Shown piece after piece: positions 21,186-30,489 of a stretch of DNA of 64,000 nucleotides. Each line of letters begins with the position of its first letter. The stretch's first letter is position 1. The position numbers and the translations under genes were made by a program. The stretch covers positions 186,001 to 250,000 of the forward strand of contig JASANE010028048.1 of assembly GCA_030248225.1 (NCBI GenBank). Reading direction: 5' to 3'. The notes beneath the pieces were generated by a model that had not been told where the DNA came from, searched no databases, and was given only the letters and a program-made list of their open reading frames with translations. Source of the DNA: Trileptium ribeirensis (lineage: Eukaryota > Nematoda > Enoplea > Enoplida > Thoracostomopsidae).

Positions 21186-21710
21186 ATGACAGTGGAGCAA
21201 ATAACTAATATGACAATAACTTTAAATTTGAAATGTAACATTGATTTATATTCTTTGTGTATTGATAATTTTGTATATAATGCTGCTCGTTTTAATGGTG
21301 GTGTATGGAAATTTAAACCTCGCGGTACAGTGTTGTTATTTCGCAATGGAAAAATTGTTTTAGTTGGTGTTAAGTCTAAATCGGACGCAGCTTCTATTTT
21401 ATCCATTGTCGCCAGCACTTTGAGAAAGCTAGGTTATAAATGTTCGAGTGAGTTACCGATTAATATTAAAAACGTTGCAGGTGTAATGCGTTTGAATATA
21501 AATTTCAGTTTGCTAGTGCTTTATGAGGAGTTGAGGAAGAAATATAAAGTAATGTATGAGCCTGAGTTACACAACAGCCTGCATCTGCGGATAGGAACCT
21601 GTACTGCACTTGTGTTTTGTAATGGAAATGTAATTGTAACTGGATGTAAAAGTATAACTAATTTCAATCAGTGTATAATAAAATTGTATAATATTCTTAA
21701 AAAGGATTAA
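21186..21710 (+). CDS. TATA-binding protein (TBP)-like protein
   Basis: 174 residues spanning both halves of the TBP saddle with almost no extra sequence. Repeat 1: RFNGGVWKF (about 35-43), TVLLFRNGKIVLVGVKS (about 48-64), LRKLGY (79-84). The linker INIKNVAGVMRL matches the K-I-x-N-x-V-G-S segment. Repeat 2: YEPELHNSLHLR (124-135), TALVFCNGNVIVTGCKS (140-156), LYNILKK. Of the four DNA-kinking phenylalanines of TBP, three are conserved (F36, F52, F144) and the one in ELFPG is replaced by H129. Its proposed role is binding a TATA-like element to direct the element's own transcription. Start ATG 21186 is 2 nt after the NADAR stop. Confidence 0.88.
   Translation: MTVEQITNMTITLNLKCNIDLYSLCIDNFVYNAARFNGGVWKFKPRGTVLLFRNGKIVLVGVKSKSDAASILSIVASTLRKLGYKCSSELPINIKNVAGVMRLNINFSLLVLYEELRKKYKVMYEPELHNSLHLRIGTCTALVFCNGNVIVTGCKSITNFNQCIIKLYNILKKD
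21694..21705 (+). promoter_or_regulatory. TTCTTAAAAAGG motif before penton gene
   Basis: Lies in the last codons of the TBP-like gene (encoding ILKK), 24 nt before ATG 21730. Confidence 0.75.
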
Positions 21711-21729
21711 TGTATGTATAAATACAACT

Positions 21730-22350
21730 ATGGAGGTTGTTGTAGTTTGCGATTTGAATGACTCAGTTGTGGAGTTTCCAACAGCGTTTTGTGCAACCCA
21801 AGTTAAAGTTTTGGATATTGAGTTGCCATCAAAGTACATAAACATTAGTAGCAGTCAAATTGAATACTTTAATAATAATTCATGGAAACGATTTACGGTT
21901 GAAGCTGGATATTATACAAGAGATAGTTTGCTGTCATTTTTCAATTCGTTTAGTACAAGTATACAGTTTACATATGATCATTGCTGTGATCGCGTTAGTG
22001 TATATTGTTTTGATAATGCTGAAATAAAGTTATCACCCGAAATTCAAAATATGTTTGGATTTCAGCAGGCACACTTGACAAATGGTAAACACCAAGGTTC
22101 GAAAACTTTTAATCTTTTTTCCAACAAACCTATGTTTATTCTCAGTTCCTTTGTTCGCAATCGTACAGTTAATGGTAAATTTAAACCCATACTGCATGTT
22201 CTGTCAAATTCTGGGGTTAAGAATACTGTTACTCTAGGTTTAAACAATTGTGTGTTTAAAGTTTTAGAATTTGAAATTGCAGATATAAATTTTAATCCTG
22301 TTAAGTTTTTTGAAAATGGCAAAATGGTTATACGAATGTGGTTCTCGTAG
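21730..22350 (+). CDS. Probable penton / minor capsid protein
   Basis: 206 residues, beta-rich, with no membrane segment. Motifs such as KVLDIELPSKYINI near 31-45 and FTVEAGYYTRDSLLSFFNS near 57-75 resemble the single-jelly-roll minor capsid protein of animal Polintons, which carries a GYYT-x-x-S-L phrase. The position fits too: directly before the core peptide and major capsid genes. Expected to fill capsid vertices. The family call rests on pattern and position. A structure prediction should show one jelly roll. Confidence 0.65.
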   Translation: MEVVVVCDLNDSVVEFPTAFCATQVKVLDIELPSKYINISSSQIEYFNNNSWKRFTVEAGYYTRDSLLSFFNSFSTSIQFTYDHCCDRVSVYCFDNAEIKLSPEIQNMFGFQQAHLTNGKHQGSKTFNLFSNKPMFILSSFVRNRTVNGKFKPILHVLSNSGVKNTVTLGLNNCVFKVLEFEIADINFNPVKFFENGKMVIRMWFS

Positions 22351-22354
22351 AAAA

Positions 22355-22366
22355 TCCTTAAAAAGG
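22355..22366 (+). promoter_or_regulatory. TCCTTAAAAAGG motif before core peptide gene
   Basis: Near-palindromic copy (ATCCTTAAAAAGGAT), 27 nt before ATG 22394. It is the only copy beginning TCC rather than TTC or TC. Confidence 0.7.
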
Positions 22367-22393
22367 ATTATTTCCTGAAAATAACATTTCATA

Positions 22394-22558
22394 ATGGCTG
22401 TACCGCTGTGTTTTGCTGGGCCAAAGCTGCCACGAGCTATGTCGGTGAAATCGGTATCTAAGAATACTAGACGTAAAAAGAGAGTTCTTAAAAAGAAGAA
22501 AGTTCTTAAAAAGGGTAAAGTTAAGAAAAAAACACGAAAATATCGCAAACGAAAATGA
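22394..22558 (+). CDS. Tiny Lys/Arg-rich core peptide (pX/mu-like)
   Basis: 54 residues. A short hydrophobic head (MAVPLCFAGPKLPRAM) is followed by a strongly basic tail in which more than half of residues 26-54 are Lys or Arg. This is the composition of DNA-condensing core peptides such as adenovirus mu (pX) and similar small genes beside Polinton capsid genes. It sits between penton and major capsid and overlaps the major capsid start by 4 nt (ATGA). Its Lys-rich tail is encoded by two copies of the transcription motif (22485 and 22503), so this DNA has a double job. Alternative: a nucleolar-localised regulatory peptide. Confidence 0.65.
   Translation: MAVPLCFAGPKLPRAMSVKSVSKNTRRKKRVLKKKKVLKKGKVKKKTRKYRKRK
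22485..22514 (+). promoter_or_regulatory. Two TTCTTAAAAAGR motifs inside core peptide gene
   Basis: TTCTTAAAAAGA at 22485-22496 and TTCTTAAAAAGG at 22503-22514. The second ends 40 nt before the major capsid ATG at 22555. Both are read in frame as VLKK. Confidence 0.6.
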
Positions 22559-23835
22559 ACGTGTGCGGAATCGAAAAGCTGGACTGGTCTGGAGGCCAGT
22601 ACCCTGCTCAACAGTCGATCGTGTCTACGCAACTAATCGAAATTTCTTGTGAAACAGCGCTGCCAAGCTCAGATTCAGATGATACATTACGGTTTAAAAT
22701 TAGTGAAAGTTCATTTGATGTAATTGATTTATCTCAAATATTTGCATATATTGATTTTCAAGTATTGAGGGGGGATGGAAAGGAAATAAAGGATTTGGCT
22801 AAAAAAATAGCACCCTGTAATATGTTTGGATATGCCCTGTTTTCCACGGTTGAAATGAAAATTAATGGAGAGCCAATAACATTTAATCAAAAGCATTACC
22901 CTTGGATGATATATGTGCTTAACATGTTGCACATGAGTGTAGAGCAACGGAACCAGTATTTGCAAGGAAGTATTTACAAACAAGATGAATATTATGCCTT
23001 CGACGATTTTGAGAGTGATGGATTCATTTACAGAAACGCATTGGTCATGGCATCTCAAAAATGTGAACTCTATTTTCCAATTATTACTGATGTTAATTTA
23101 ATACCACGATATCTACCACCGAAATGTAAGGTCGAGTTTGAGTTCACACGAAGTGTACCATCACTGATACTTCAGCATAATACAGAAGAAAAATATCTTG
23201 TTCGTATAAATGACTTTAAGTTGTATGTATCGAAATCAAAATTGAGCAAGCAAGCATTAGAACATCACAACAAACTTTTAAATGCTAAGTTTCCTGCTAT
23301 AAGGTATAAAGTTCAAACACTGTCTGTAAACAAAGGGTTGCAAAATATGGATTGGACAATTTTTGAAGGGACATTACCTAGACGTATATACATTTGGGGA
23401 ATAACACAGGAGGCCTATGCTGGTGCACCTAAACTAAATTTATTTAAGTTTAGTTTACCAGATATGGATAGTTTTACGTTGTTTATGAATGACGATCGGT
23501 ATCCATGTAACGTGCCTTTACCGTGTAAAACATCTAATGATATGAGATTATTCTACAATACGCTTTACGCGCTAAATTACAGGGCTGATAATCTAGGTTT
23601 GAGTGAAGTTGCGTTTAGGAAAAATGCAGGATATCAAATAATTTGTGTTGATCTAAGCAAGGATCACAGCAGTGATTGTAATTACCTTTCGAACCCAGTA
23701 GATGGTCAAATTCGGCTTTCTATTGATTTCACTAAAGTGTTGGAACAAGCTATAATAGTTTTCGCGATGGGTGAATTTACAGCGGAACTCAACATTAGTG
23801 CAAACAGGGAAGTGTTCTGGAACAAAATGTCTTAA
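22555..23835 (+). CDS. Major capsid protein, double jelly roll (hexon-like)
   Basis: 426 residues, intact. Recognisable Polinton/adintovirus capsid features: an N-terminal YPAQQSIV region, DLSQIFAYIDFQV, a Phe/Tyr-rich centre (EYYAFDDFESDGF), LPRRIYIWGITQEAYAG near 271-287, the strongly conserved-looking MDSFTLFMNDDRYP near 305-318, and a C-terminal LEQAIIVFAMGEFTAEL. The length is typical for a tandem double jelly roll that forms pseudo-hexameric capsomers. Its start is embedded in the preceding core peptide gene, and its stop lies inside the next motif copy. Presence of intact MCP, penton and ATPase implies virion-forming ancestry. Confidence 0.9.
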   Translation: MNVCGIEKLDWSGGQYPAQQSIVSTQLIEISCETALPSSDSDDTLRFKISESSFDVIDLSQIFAYIDFQVLRGDGKEIKDLAKKIAPCNMFGYALFSTVEMKINGEPITFNQKHYPWMIYVLNMLHMSVEQRNQYLQGSIYKQDEYYAFDDFESDGFIYRNALVMASQKCELYFPIITDVNLIPRYLPPKCKVEFEFTRSVPSLILQHNTEEKYLVRINDFKLYVSKSKLSKQALEHHNKLLNAKFPAIRYKVQTLSVNKGLQNMDWTIFEGTLPRRIYIWGITQEAYAGAPKLNLFKFSLPDMDSFTLFMNDDRYPCNVPLPCKTSNDMRLFYNTLYALNYRADNLGLSEVAFRKNAGYQIICVDLSKDHSSDCNYLSNPVDGQIRLSIDFTKVLEQAIIVFAMGEFTAELNISANREVFWNKMS

Positions 23836-23839
23836 AAGG
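23829..23839 (+). promoter_or_regulatory. GTCTTAAAAGG motif overlapping capsid stop
   Basis: TCTTAA contains the major capsid stop codon. The motif ends 24 nt before ATG 23864. Confidence 0.7.
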
Positions 23840-23863
23840 AGTAAAGGTATACTGAAATGAATC

Positions 23864-24340
23864 ATGGAAGATAAACGTATTATTGGATTATATGTTGTGC
23901 TATTTTTAGTTGTTATATGTGAAACTGTATTGCTAGTGTTAAATATAAATTGTACACATCAAAATAAACCTCTGTGTTTCGACGACTGGACGAACGGATC
24001 AACTGAAAAGTGGAACGCTGTAGAGGGTTACGACATAGATTGGCTAAATAAATCGTCGTCAAACCTGCACTTCAACATTCGCCTCAAACCACCTGATACT
24101 GCTTGGAGTTCGCGGATGGTTTATTTATTCGACGTGTTTGATCATTTGTTCAACAACTTATCGATACAATATCAGCACGGGCTTATACTGGTACGAGCAG
24201 TCGGAATTTATCGTGGATACACTTTCAGTAACTGTTATATGGGTGCACGTTTCATCAAGCACCTGTCAACGTACGACCTGGATAAAGTTTTGCGACAGCA
24301 GTATATTAGCATCAATATTGTTAAAGCGACATATGGGTAA
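23864..24340 (+). CDS. Single-pass membrane protein, unknown
   Basis: 158 residues. A strong hydrophobic segment at about 6-28 (IIGLYVVLFLVVICETVLLV) is a signal anchor. The rest is polar, with several potential N-glycosylation sites (for example NGS, NKS, NLS) and cysteines (about 33, 41 and 126), suggesting a luminal or external domain. I do not recognise the family. As the gene right after the major capsid, under the same motif, it may be a virion or virus-factory membrane component. It overlaps the next gene by 8 nt. Confidence 0.7.
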   Translation: MEDKRIIGLYVVLFLVVICETVLLVLNINCTHQNKPLCFDDWTNGSTEKWNAVEGYDIDWLNKSSSNLHFNIRLKPPDTAWSSRMVYLFDVFDHLFNNLSIQYQHGLILVRAVGIYRGYTFSNCYMGARFIKHLSTYDLDKVLRQQYISINIVKATYG

Positions 24341-24656
24341 TTCACGTTCGAATTTGGTGGACTATGCTCGCAATGTATATCTACAACGCGAAATTGCCTA
24401 CTGGCAATTCAAGGTGGACGAATTTCATCGGGAATGTGAAAGAACAGGCGACTATATCGATGGAAAATCGGAATATCAAGTAAAATTATCTCAACTGCTA
24501 CAACAACGTGCATCGGTGATCAAGGCGATGAAAACAATAACGAAGAAAATGAATGAAGGATATTCATTAGATCATGCTGTACATTACTTTGCATTTATAT
24601 ATCCTATTGAATTTGATTTGTATCGTAATGATATATTGTATTTGTGTAATTTGTAA
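24333..24656 (+). CDS. Small helical protein with N-myristoylation motif
   Basis: 107 residues from ATG 24333, inside the end of the membrane-protein gene. The frame is open further upstream, but ATG 24333 is preferred because it gives MGNSRSN, a good N-myristoylation signal (G2, S6), and because the paralogue starts at the matching place. The rest is helical and charged (LQREIAYWQFKVDEFHRE, a Gln/Leu heptad-like stretch, then LYRNDILYLCNL at the end). It is a paralogue of the leftward gene at 32425-32832. Function unknown; association with a membrane is inferred from the motif and from overlap with a membrane-protein gene. Confidence 0.7.
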   Translation: MGNSRSNLVDYARNVYLQREIAYWQFKVDEFHRECERTGDYIDGKSEYQVKLSQLLQQRASVIKAMKTITKKMNEGYSLDHAVHYFAFIYPIEFDLYRNDILYLCNL

Positions 24657-25459
24657 GTAAAGAAAAAACAAAAAACCCGTGGCTGATCTGCACAGCTATC
24701 GTGGAGCGGCCCCTACGGCGATGGGGTAGTCTGGCTTTACGCTGGGCTGGGGATTATCCCCCGTGGACCATTGCAAGAATGTATAAGAATTGCACCACAG
24801 CAGCATACAGCTGTGTTCACATAATCATGTAGTACCGTACCATGAGTGGTGCGTCTACAAATCTCAGAGTATATCTGAGTGCACATCATAACACTATAAA
24901 CCATAAACTTCTTCTTTGTAACCGTGCGCCCGTTTTGTACTAACTTAGCATACTGTTATCGTTTTGTTTATTAATTTGTGTCATATTCTATGTTACCCAA
25001 ACTATCAAATTTTTCCTTAGTCTTGTATGAGTTCAAACATAGCTATTAACATATCCCCTTATTCTGATAAAACTCTTGTCGTGTTCATGTTGATTGCATC
25101 TGAAATAATATGTACCTCACAATGTATCTAGTGCAGCTCTAGATGTATTAGTAGTGACATACGTGCGAACTTCTCTATGTAGTGTGTGCGCCGACAATTT
25201 TACCGTTGTGTAAACCAAAAAATATATCACATATTAAAGTGAAAATTATCTGCAACCGTATTTAGCGCAAATAAGCGTAATATTATATTCCACAGCTTAC
25301 ACTTCGGTGATCAATGATACACATTGAGGTCCTTGCATTAGCAGGATCAGGTGATTATACTTGAGTAGGTTCTGTCTTGAAATGTTGCATGGAATATGGT
25401 AACGCAGCCCGGATGCAGGCACTAGTTTGTATTTATATGATGTGAAAGCTTTAATCATT
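24657..25459. other. Non-coding stretch after the structural genes
   Basis: A GC-rich patch (about 24675-24770) is followed by AT-rich sequence. I see no coding sequence, and no TTCTTAAAAAGG motif. Confidence 0.4.
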
Positions 25460-25660
25460 TTGGTGTTGTAATGTCCTTATTGATGGGTAAAGCATATATA
25501 CTATATGTATAAAATACGTGTAAGGATATATAAACTTTTTGAGGTTTTATCATCATACAAGCAATGTATATATATATATATGCGTGTGGGGACATATATC
25601 CCTATGTAAATTTAAACATCCTTGATGAAGCGAAAGGATATAGCCTCATGTTATTGCAGA
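25460..25660. repeat. Degenerate internal copy of the outer TIR array
   Basis: CCTTATTGATGGGTAAAG, then ATATATACTATATGTAT, then AATACGTGTAAGGATATAT reproduce, in order, the spacer and palindrome words of the left TIR (about 11600-11790), but with substitutions. No second copy of the inner TIR is visible here. It could mark an older right end of the element or an internal TIR recombination scar. Confidence 0.65.
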
Positions 25661-26119
25661 GTTGCAGCCTGTATCACTGTTATTTTGCCCTGATTGTTGT
25701 TTAACCCCTGCTCTAGAACAGGGGTACGTGAACAGCAATGTGCCTAAAAACCTGCAGCTGATTAATCGAACCCAATAACAAAAAATTGGAGACTTGCGGA
25801 AGTTGCTGAATTATAGCTATTGCACAATAGTTGCGTAGTACACAATCATTGGTAGACAACAGGTGATCTAGCTTGCGGGGAAATAATATATTAAATAATA
25901 TTTATAATTGTTAAGAGCTAATTTTGTTAATTTCTGTTCCTACATAGGTAATCGCTAGTGAGTGAGTGATGGTCTGTGATTAATAGTTAATAACTACACA
26001 TTTATCGCATATGGCTTGCATTTAACCTACAGCAGAAAAAATGATCATAGCGGCTTACGGTGAATTAATGTGTGCTAGCACCAGGTATACCTCAACACTA
26101 ACTAACTTTATACCAAATT
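25661..26119. other. Non-coding, AT-rich
   Basis: No gene. The 3' part (about 26033-26100) resembles about 27620-27680 (shared GAATTAATGTRTGCTA), a trace of duplication. Confidence 0.35.
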
Positions 26120-28207
26120 TTAGTTAACATTCCCATACGCATCAAAATCTTTTTTATAGTAGTCCATAACGTCTTCAATGTTGTTGAAATTATTCATTTG
26201 ATTCTTTGAATTTGTTGCCAATTGGTTAACATAGTGATCAATTTTGCTATCAATGTCTTTAAAGTTGTTAGAGTCAGCACCATTGTATAGATAACCGTTT
26301 AGACTGATGTTATTATCATCTTCTTGGTAATATTTTAGTTCCATGACTGATCTATAACGCGGTTGACACGTTGTTCCTGATGTGATCTTGGCTGCATCGG
26401 TAACTGAAAACAAATATCATAAGTAGTATGGAATCAGTGTGCAAAAACATGTTTTACCTTACGGGTTTAGCGAAGGTTATAATTCTGTTCTAAGTATATA
26501 GTAACTGTGATTTAAGAGCATTACGTACTTATTTTTCGCTCATTGATTACATAGAGCTATAGAAGTGTTAAAAACACACTATCCATGGATACTTGAGCAG
26601 TGAAATTTAAGCCAAATGTGTAAATTCAATCGTAATTCGTACGTAGCAACGTCAAAGCTGACTGGGTTCAGAAATTTGCTGCCTGTTTAATGCAGGAGCA
26701 AACTTAAGGTGCGAGGCTTACCATCCTATTTTGACAATAGCGATTGGTGATCGCTTGTTCAATGAACAAAAGATTCTTTAAAGCGTAAATGAACAGAAAT
26801 TAGGAGTATTGGACAATGCACATAAAATGTTAAGGAACCAAAAACTGCCCAATCAGTAATTGGGTCGAAAGTGTTAACATAACGCACAACTGCCTGATTG
26901 CGATTTAGAGCGAAAAATCGTAATTTTGTTTCGGAAAGCAAAAACACCGTTTTTGCATATCGCATGTAATATTTCAATTATGTTAGCGAACAGTCAGATC
27001 TTAAAGTACAGGAACCGATTTGCGATCGCATTTTGTGTTCAGTGAACACAAAATAACAAATTTTCGGATCCATCAGCCTGCGTTCACTGAACGCAACCCC
27101 AAGCCTACAGTATTGAAACAGATCACTTAGCATTTGGTGCACAGCTGAAAAAGGGGTCATATTGATTTCATGCTGCTTAATGTCTGAATGCACTTAGGTA
27201 TAACCCAAATGTAAAAACACCCATTTTAGAGTTGGTATGTAATATTTGATGTGTGTTCGTAGACAGTCAGTGCTTAAGGTAAAGGTACAATTTATGATCA
27301 CATAATATGGTGTTAAGTGAACAGACTAGATGCTTCACAGATTGAACTTCTTGGGGTCATAAGCTTTCATTTGAGCCATCCTGTGCAGAGGTGCTCCATG
27401 GCAGTCAAAAGTTATGCTGAATGCAGCGAAAACAAACGGACATAAGCCAAATTTCGACCACAATAGGCTATTTGTAAAGGCAAAATAAGAAAAACGGTTC
27501 GTAAAAAACCTAAGATATGTGATACGAAAAGCGTAGGTTGCGTTCACTAGACCAAACTACAAAGTATCATTCTGGTAAGTATCAAAATTCGAAACCTTTT
27601 TGTGTTGAGAAATGTGTTTTGCCAACCTGCAGCAGAAGACGAATTAATGTATGCTACTACCTAGGGTATACACCCAGTGGTTAAAATTAGAGATTTCTAG
27701 TTGCATATATCTGCGTGCGTTGAAAGTAAATTGGATAAGGTAGCAAACAGGACTTATGCGTTAGCCTGCAAGATGAATTTACAGTCATCACATACTAATT
27801 GTTACAGTACTGAAAATTTCGTTTAATTAAAAAGAATTATGCATGAGCAAACTTAAGTCGGGCCACTTACCATGTCGTATAAACTGTTGCTTAGCATAAA
27901 TACTTTCTAAATTACGCTGCGAAAATGGTGCGTCGCGGCACTCATACTTGTGTTTTTTGCTTGTCACGCAATTTTCAATATCATCGTCTGATATATCTGA
28001 GTATTTATCCTCAATACTGCTAGCTTTGCAACGCTGTTGTTGATTCATGTGAGCTTTTAAATTATCTTTACGGTTATAGCAACGTCCGCAGCGGCTACAT
28101 TGATTCCGACTATTTTTGTGCAGAGAATGTATATGACGACTCAAATTTGATTGATATAAAAATATCTTACTACATTCACTACATCTATATTTGCGTTTAG
28201 AATACAT
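26120..28207 (-). CDS. Two-exon C2H2 zinc-finger protein
   Basis: Leftward gene. Exon 1 (28207-27871) starts at an ATG and encodes two zinc fingers (YRCSECSKIFLYQSNLSRH...H and QCSRCGRCYNRKDNLKAHM...C), then an acidic Ser/Asp stretch. It runs into a perfect donor GTAAGT (27870-27865). Exon 2 follows an acceptor TTTGTTTTCAG (ending 26404) and covers 26403-26120, with the frame kept across the junction (337 + 284 nt, 207 codons with stop). Exon 2 is Asn/Asp-rich and unrecognised. The intron is about 1.47 kb and could hide another exon. The second finger closely resembles finger 2 of PolB. Probable regulator, by fingers only. Confidence 0.6.
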
Positions 28208-28229
28208 AATTTGGCTGCGTGAATTATGA

Positions 28230-28595
28230 TTAAAGTTCTTGTATATTATAGTTATTTTTATACGTTTGTAGCTCTTCAGTGTTCTTCAATATAAAAGCTG
28301 TAATAACTGTTAGACCTTCCAGCACCACCACTGCTACATATCCATCATTTCCCCATCTATCCTTTCCAACCATACAGTTAAAAATCTTAATGCATTCAAT
28401 CCTGTTTTCCTTATTGTCAATTAACCTCTTTTTTGTATTATAATATCGCACTCCCTCAGCTATAGTTTCTCTTAACACACGTTTGAAGTTGTTGTTAAAC
28501 AAGCTCTTCCCACATTTTCTGTAAGTTCCAGTGTGAAGTCTTTCGAAATGCTCAGACAAAATGTAGGTACAATTTTTTACGACCAGATTTACCAT
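28230..28595 (-). CDS. Hypothetical protein, spliced 5' end likely
   Basis: 121 residues if read from the ATG at 28595, which is immediately preceded by a good acceptor TGTGTTTTACAG. The open frame reaches 28706 without it. A charged helical first half (FERLHTGTYRKCGKSLFNNNFKRVLRETIAEGV) is followed by a hydrophobic strand-like segment YVAVVVLEGLTVITAFIL. I recognise no family. It ends 22 bp upstream of the zinc-finger gene in the same direction, so the two may share a transcript. Confidence 0.5.
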   Translation of the reverse strand: MVNLVVKNCTYILSEHFERLHTGTYRKCGKSLFNNNFKRVLRETIAEGVRYYNTKKRLIDNKENRIECIKIFNCMVGKDRWGNDGYVAVVVLEGLTVITAFILKNTEELQTYKNNYNIQEL

Positions 28596-30489
28596 CTGTA
28601 AAACACACAAATATTTCCTATAATGTACATTACCACAAAAGAAATTAAATATTTTTGTGCTCACTGAACACAGAAGCACCTCTATCTGCGAGACCCTAAC
28701 CACCACACATTGCTGAACGATTCCTATAAAATTACTATTTTCTAGCTATGTTTTGTTAACTGTTTACCGGTTGTGGTGTTAACCAAAGGAAAAATGTTGA
28801 ACTTGTTACGAACACTATAAATCCTGCTGTTCACCTTCAACATGCAAGAGACTCGCATCAAAATTTTTAAAATTCCATTTTTGGGTGATGGTTTAAACCT
28901 TGACTTATTGGTCGAAAGCGATTGATCTGGTAAAAATTGAGTTTACAGTAAAGTGTTAGCGCTCGGTGAGAGTTGTCTACGACTGCGCGCCCATTCTAGC
29001 TACCTGTAAACTTGTAAATTAAAAATGGTGATATTTGACCAATTTCGAGTTCTAATAATGACCATTTCGAACCATTCTGAAACCTCTTAGAGTGTAACAA
29101 CGTACCGATTGTGGTTTTAAAACAAATTATCTAACACGTTCAACGGGTTAAATAACCCTATAACCTATTCACCGTCAACAACTAAGAAACTCCAATTATC
29201 CAAATTTTTTTATTTTTTATTTTTTTACTTTTTATTCACTTTTTATTAGGCATATTTTATACTTTGACTCATAGCTAGAAAACGATTTCTCTGAGAAAAA
29301 ATTGTAGTGTAGTAAATTTGTAGTTCTCGATGGTAGTATTCTGGTTGGTGGTCTACATTGTTTGATCCAACACCTCTGAAAAAAATTAGAGTTAAATGTT
29401 TTCGGGGAACATATGGTCAAAATCACGAAGTGGTACATAGGTGTGACTTTTTGTATTGTTGGTCAGAAAAAATGCTACTAACTAGGGCATTGATTTTAAC
29501 AATATAGAGAATTATGTAGCACAACAAAAAAGGCTTTCGAAAATTCGCCTATTCGGTAATGGGTTATAGATGTGATGGACAACCAAAAAAAAGATTTTTA
29601 CTTCGTTAATCCATTATTTGAGGAAATTGAAATGGCTCTATATGTCACTGATACAGTAAAAGTGGAATTTGACCAAATGGAACATGCAATCGAAAATTTC
29701 CTAAAATGACACTTTTTCAATATCAAATTTTCACTTTGGAAGGCAAAAAATTTGTTACCACCAGCAACAACAGCTCTGCGTGTCATACCGAATATTCGGA
29801 ATTAAATGTACTAGGGCCATATACTACTACGGTAGTTGGGAATGCCTGTACATCTGTAAACTTAAGGTGTGACCTTTACCATCCACTTTTATCAAAAAGC
29901 AATTGTTAAAAGGTTTTTAGATAACAAGCAATCCATTTTTCTATCAAAGAACAGAAATTACGTTACTTGTAAACTAATGCTAAACGTTATCACGCCACAA
30001 ATGGACAGGTAATAAAAACGGTAGCGAGCAGCTTACAGTCAATTCGGACTTCGACCGCAATTTTTCTTGTACTGAGGGAGGCAAATACGCCCGTTTGTAT
30101 TTTCCGTTTTATTTTATATTATGTTTTGGCCAATTGGTCCTTATAATAAAGCAGTCGATTGTTAATCGCTTTTTGTGTTGTAGAACAGAAAAATGTCGAA
30201 ATCATGTTTCTGCATTCCACGTCGCTGAACGTAACTGATTTGATTTATGAAATGGGCACTGTAAAAACGAACAGAATTTAGGTCTTTTTCGCGATCTGCC
30301 CACAATGTTTATGAACGAAAAACCTTGAATTTCTAAACTGGTACTGAAATTTGATTGTTGTTATCTAACAACATTGTGTACATGGTTTCAAAAGATGATA
30401 AAGGACGCATCTTAAGCTTAGTCAGGTATAATATACACTTACTCACATGCTTTGTAATGACTTACATTATGAACAATAAGCATAAACAT

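Noticed and set aside
24138..24332. Upstream extension of the small helical protein
   Set aside because: It lies wholly within the membrane-protein gene, and ATG 24333 gives the MGNSRS start and matches the paralogue's start.
26759..27547. Short leftward open frames within the zinc-finger gene's intron
   Set aside because: They lie in diverged duplicated DNA (compare 26962 with 27232), with no splice-supported or family evidence.
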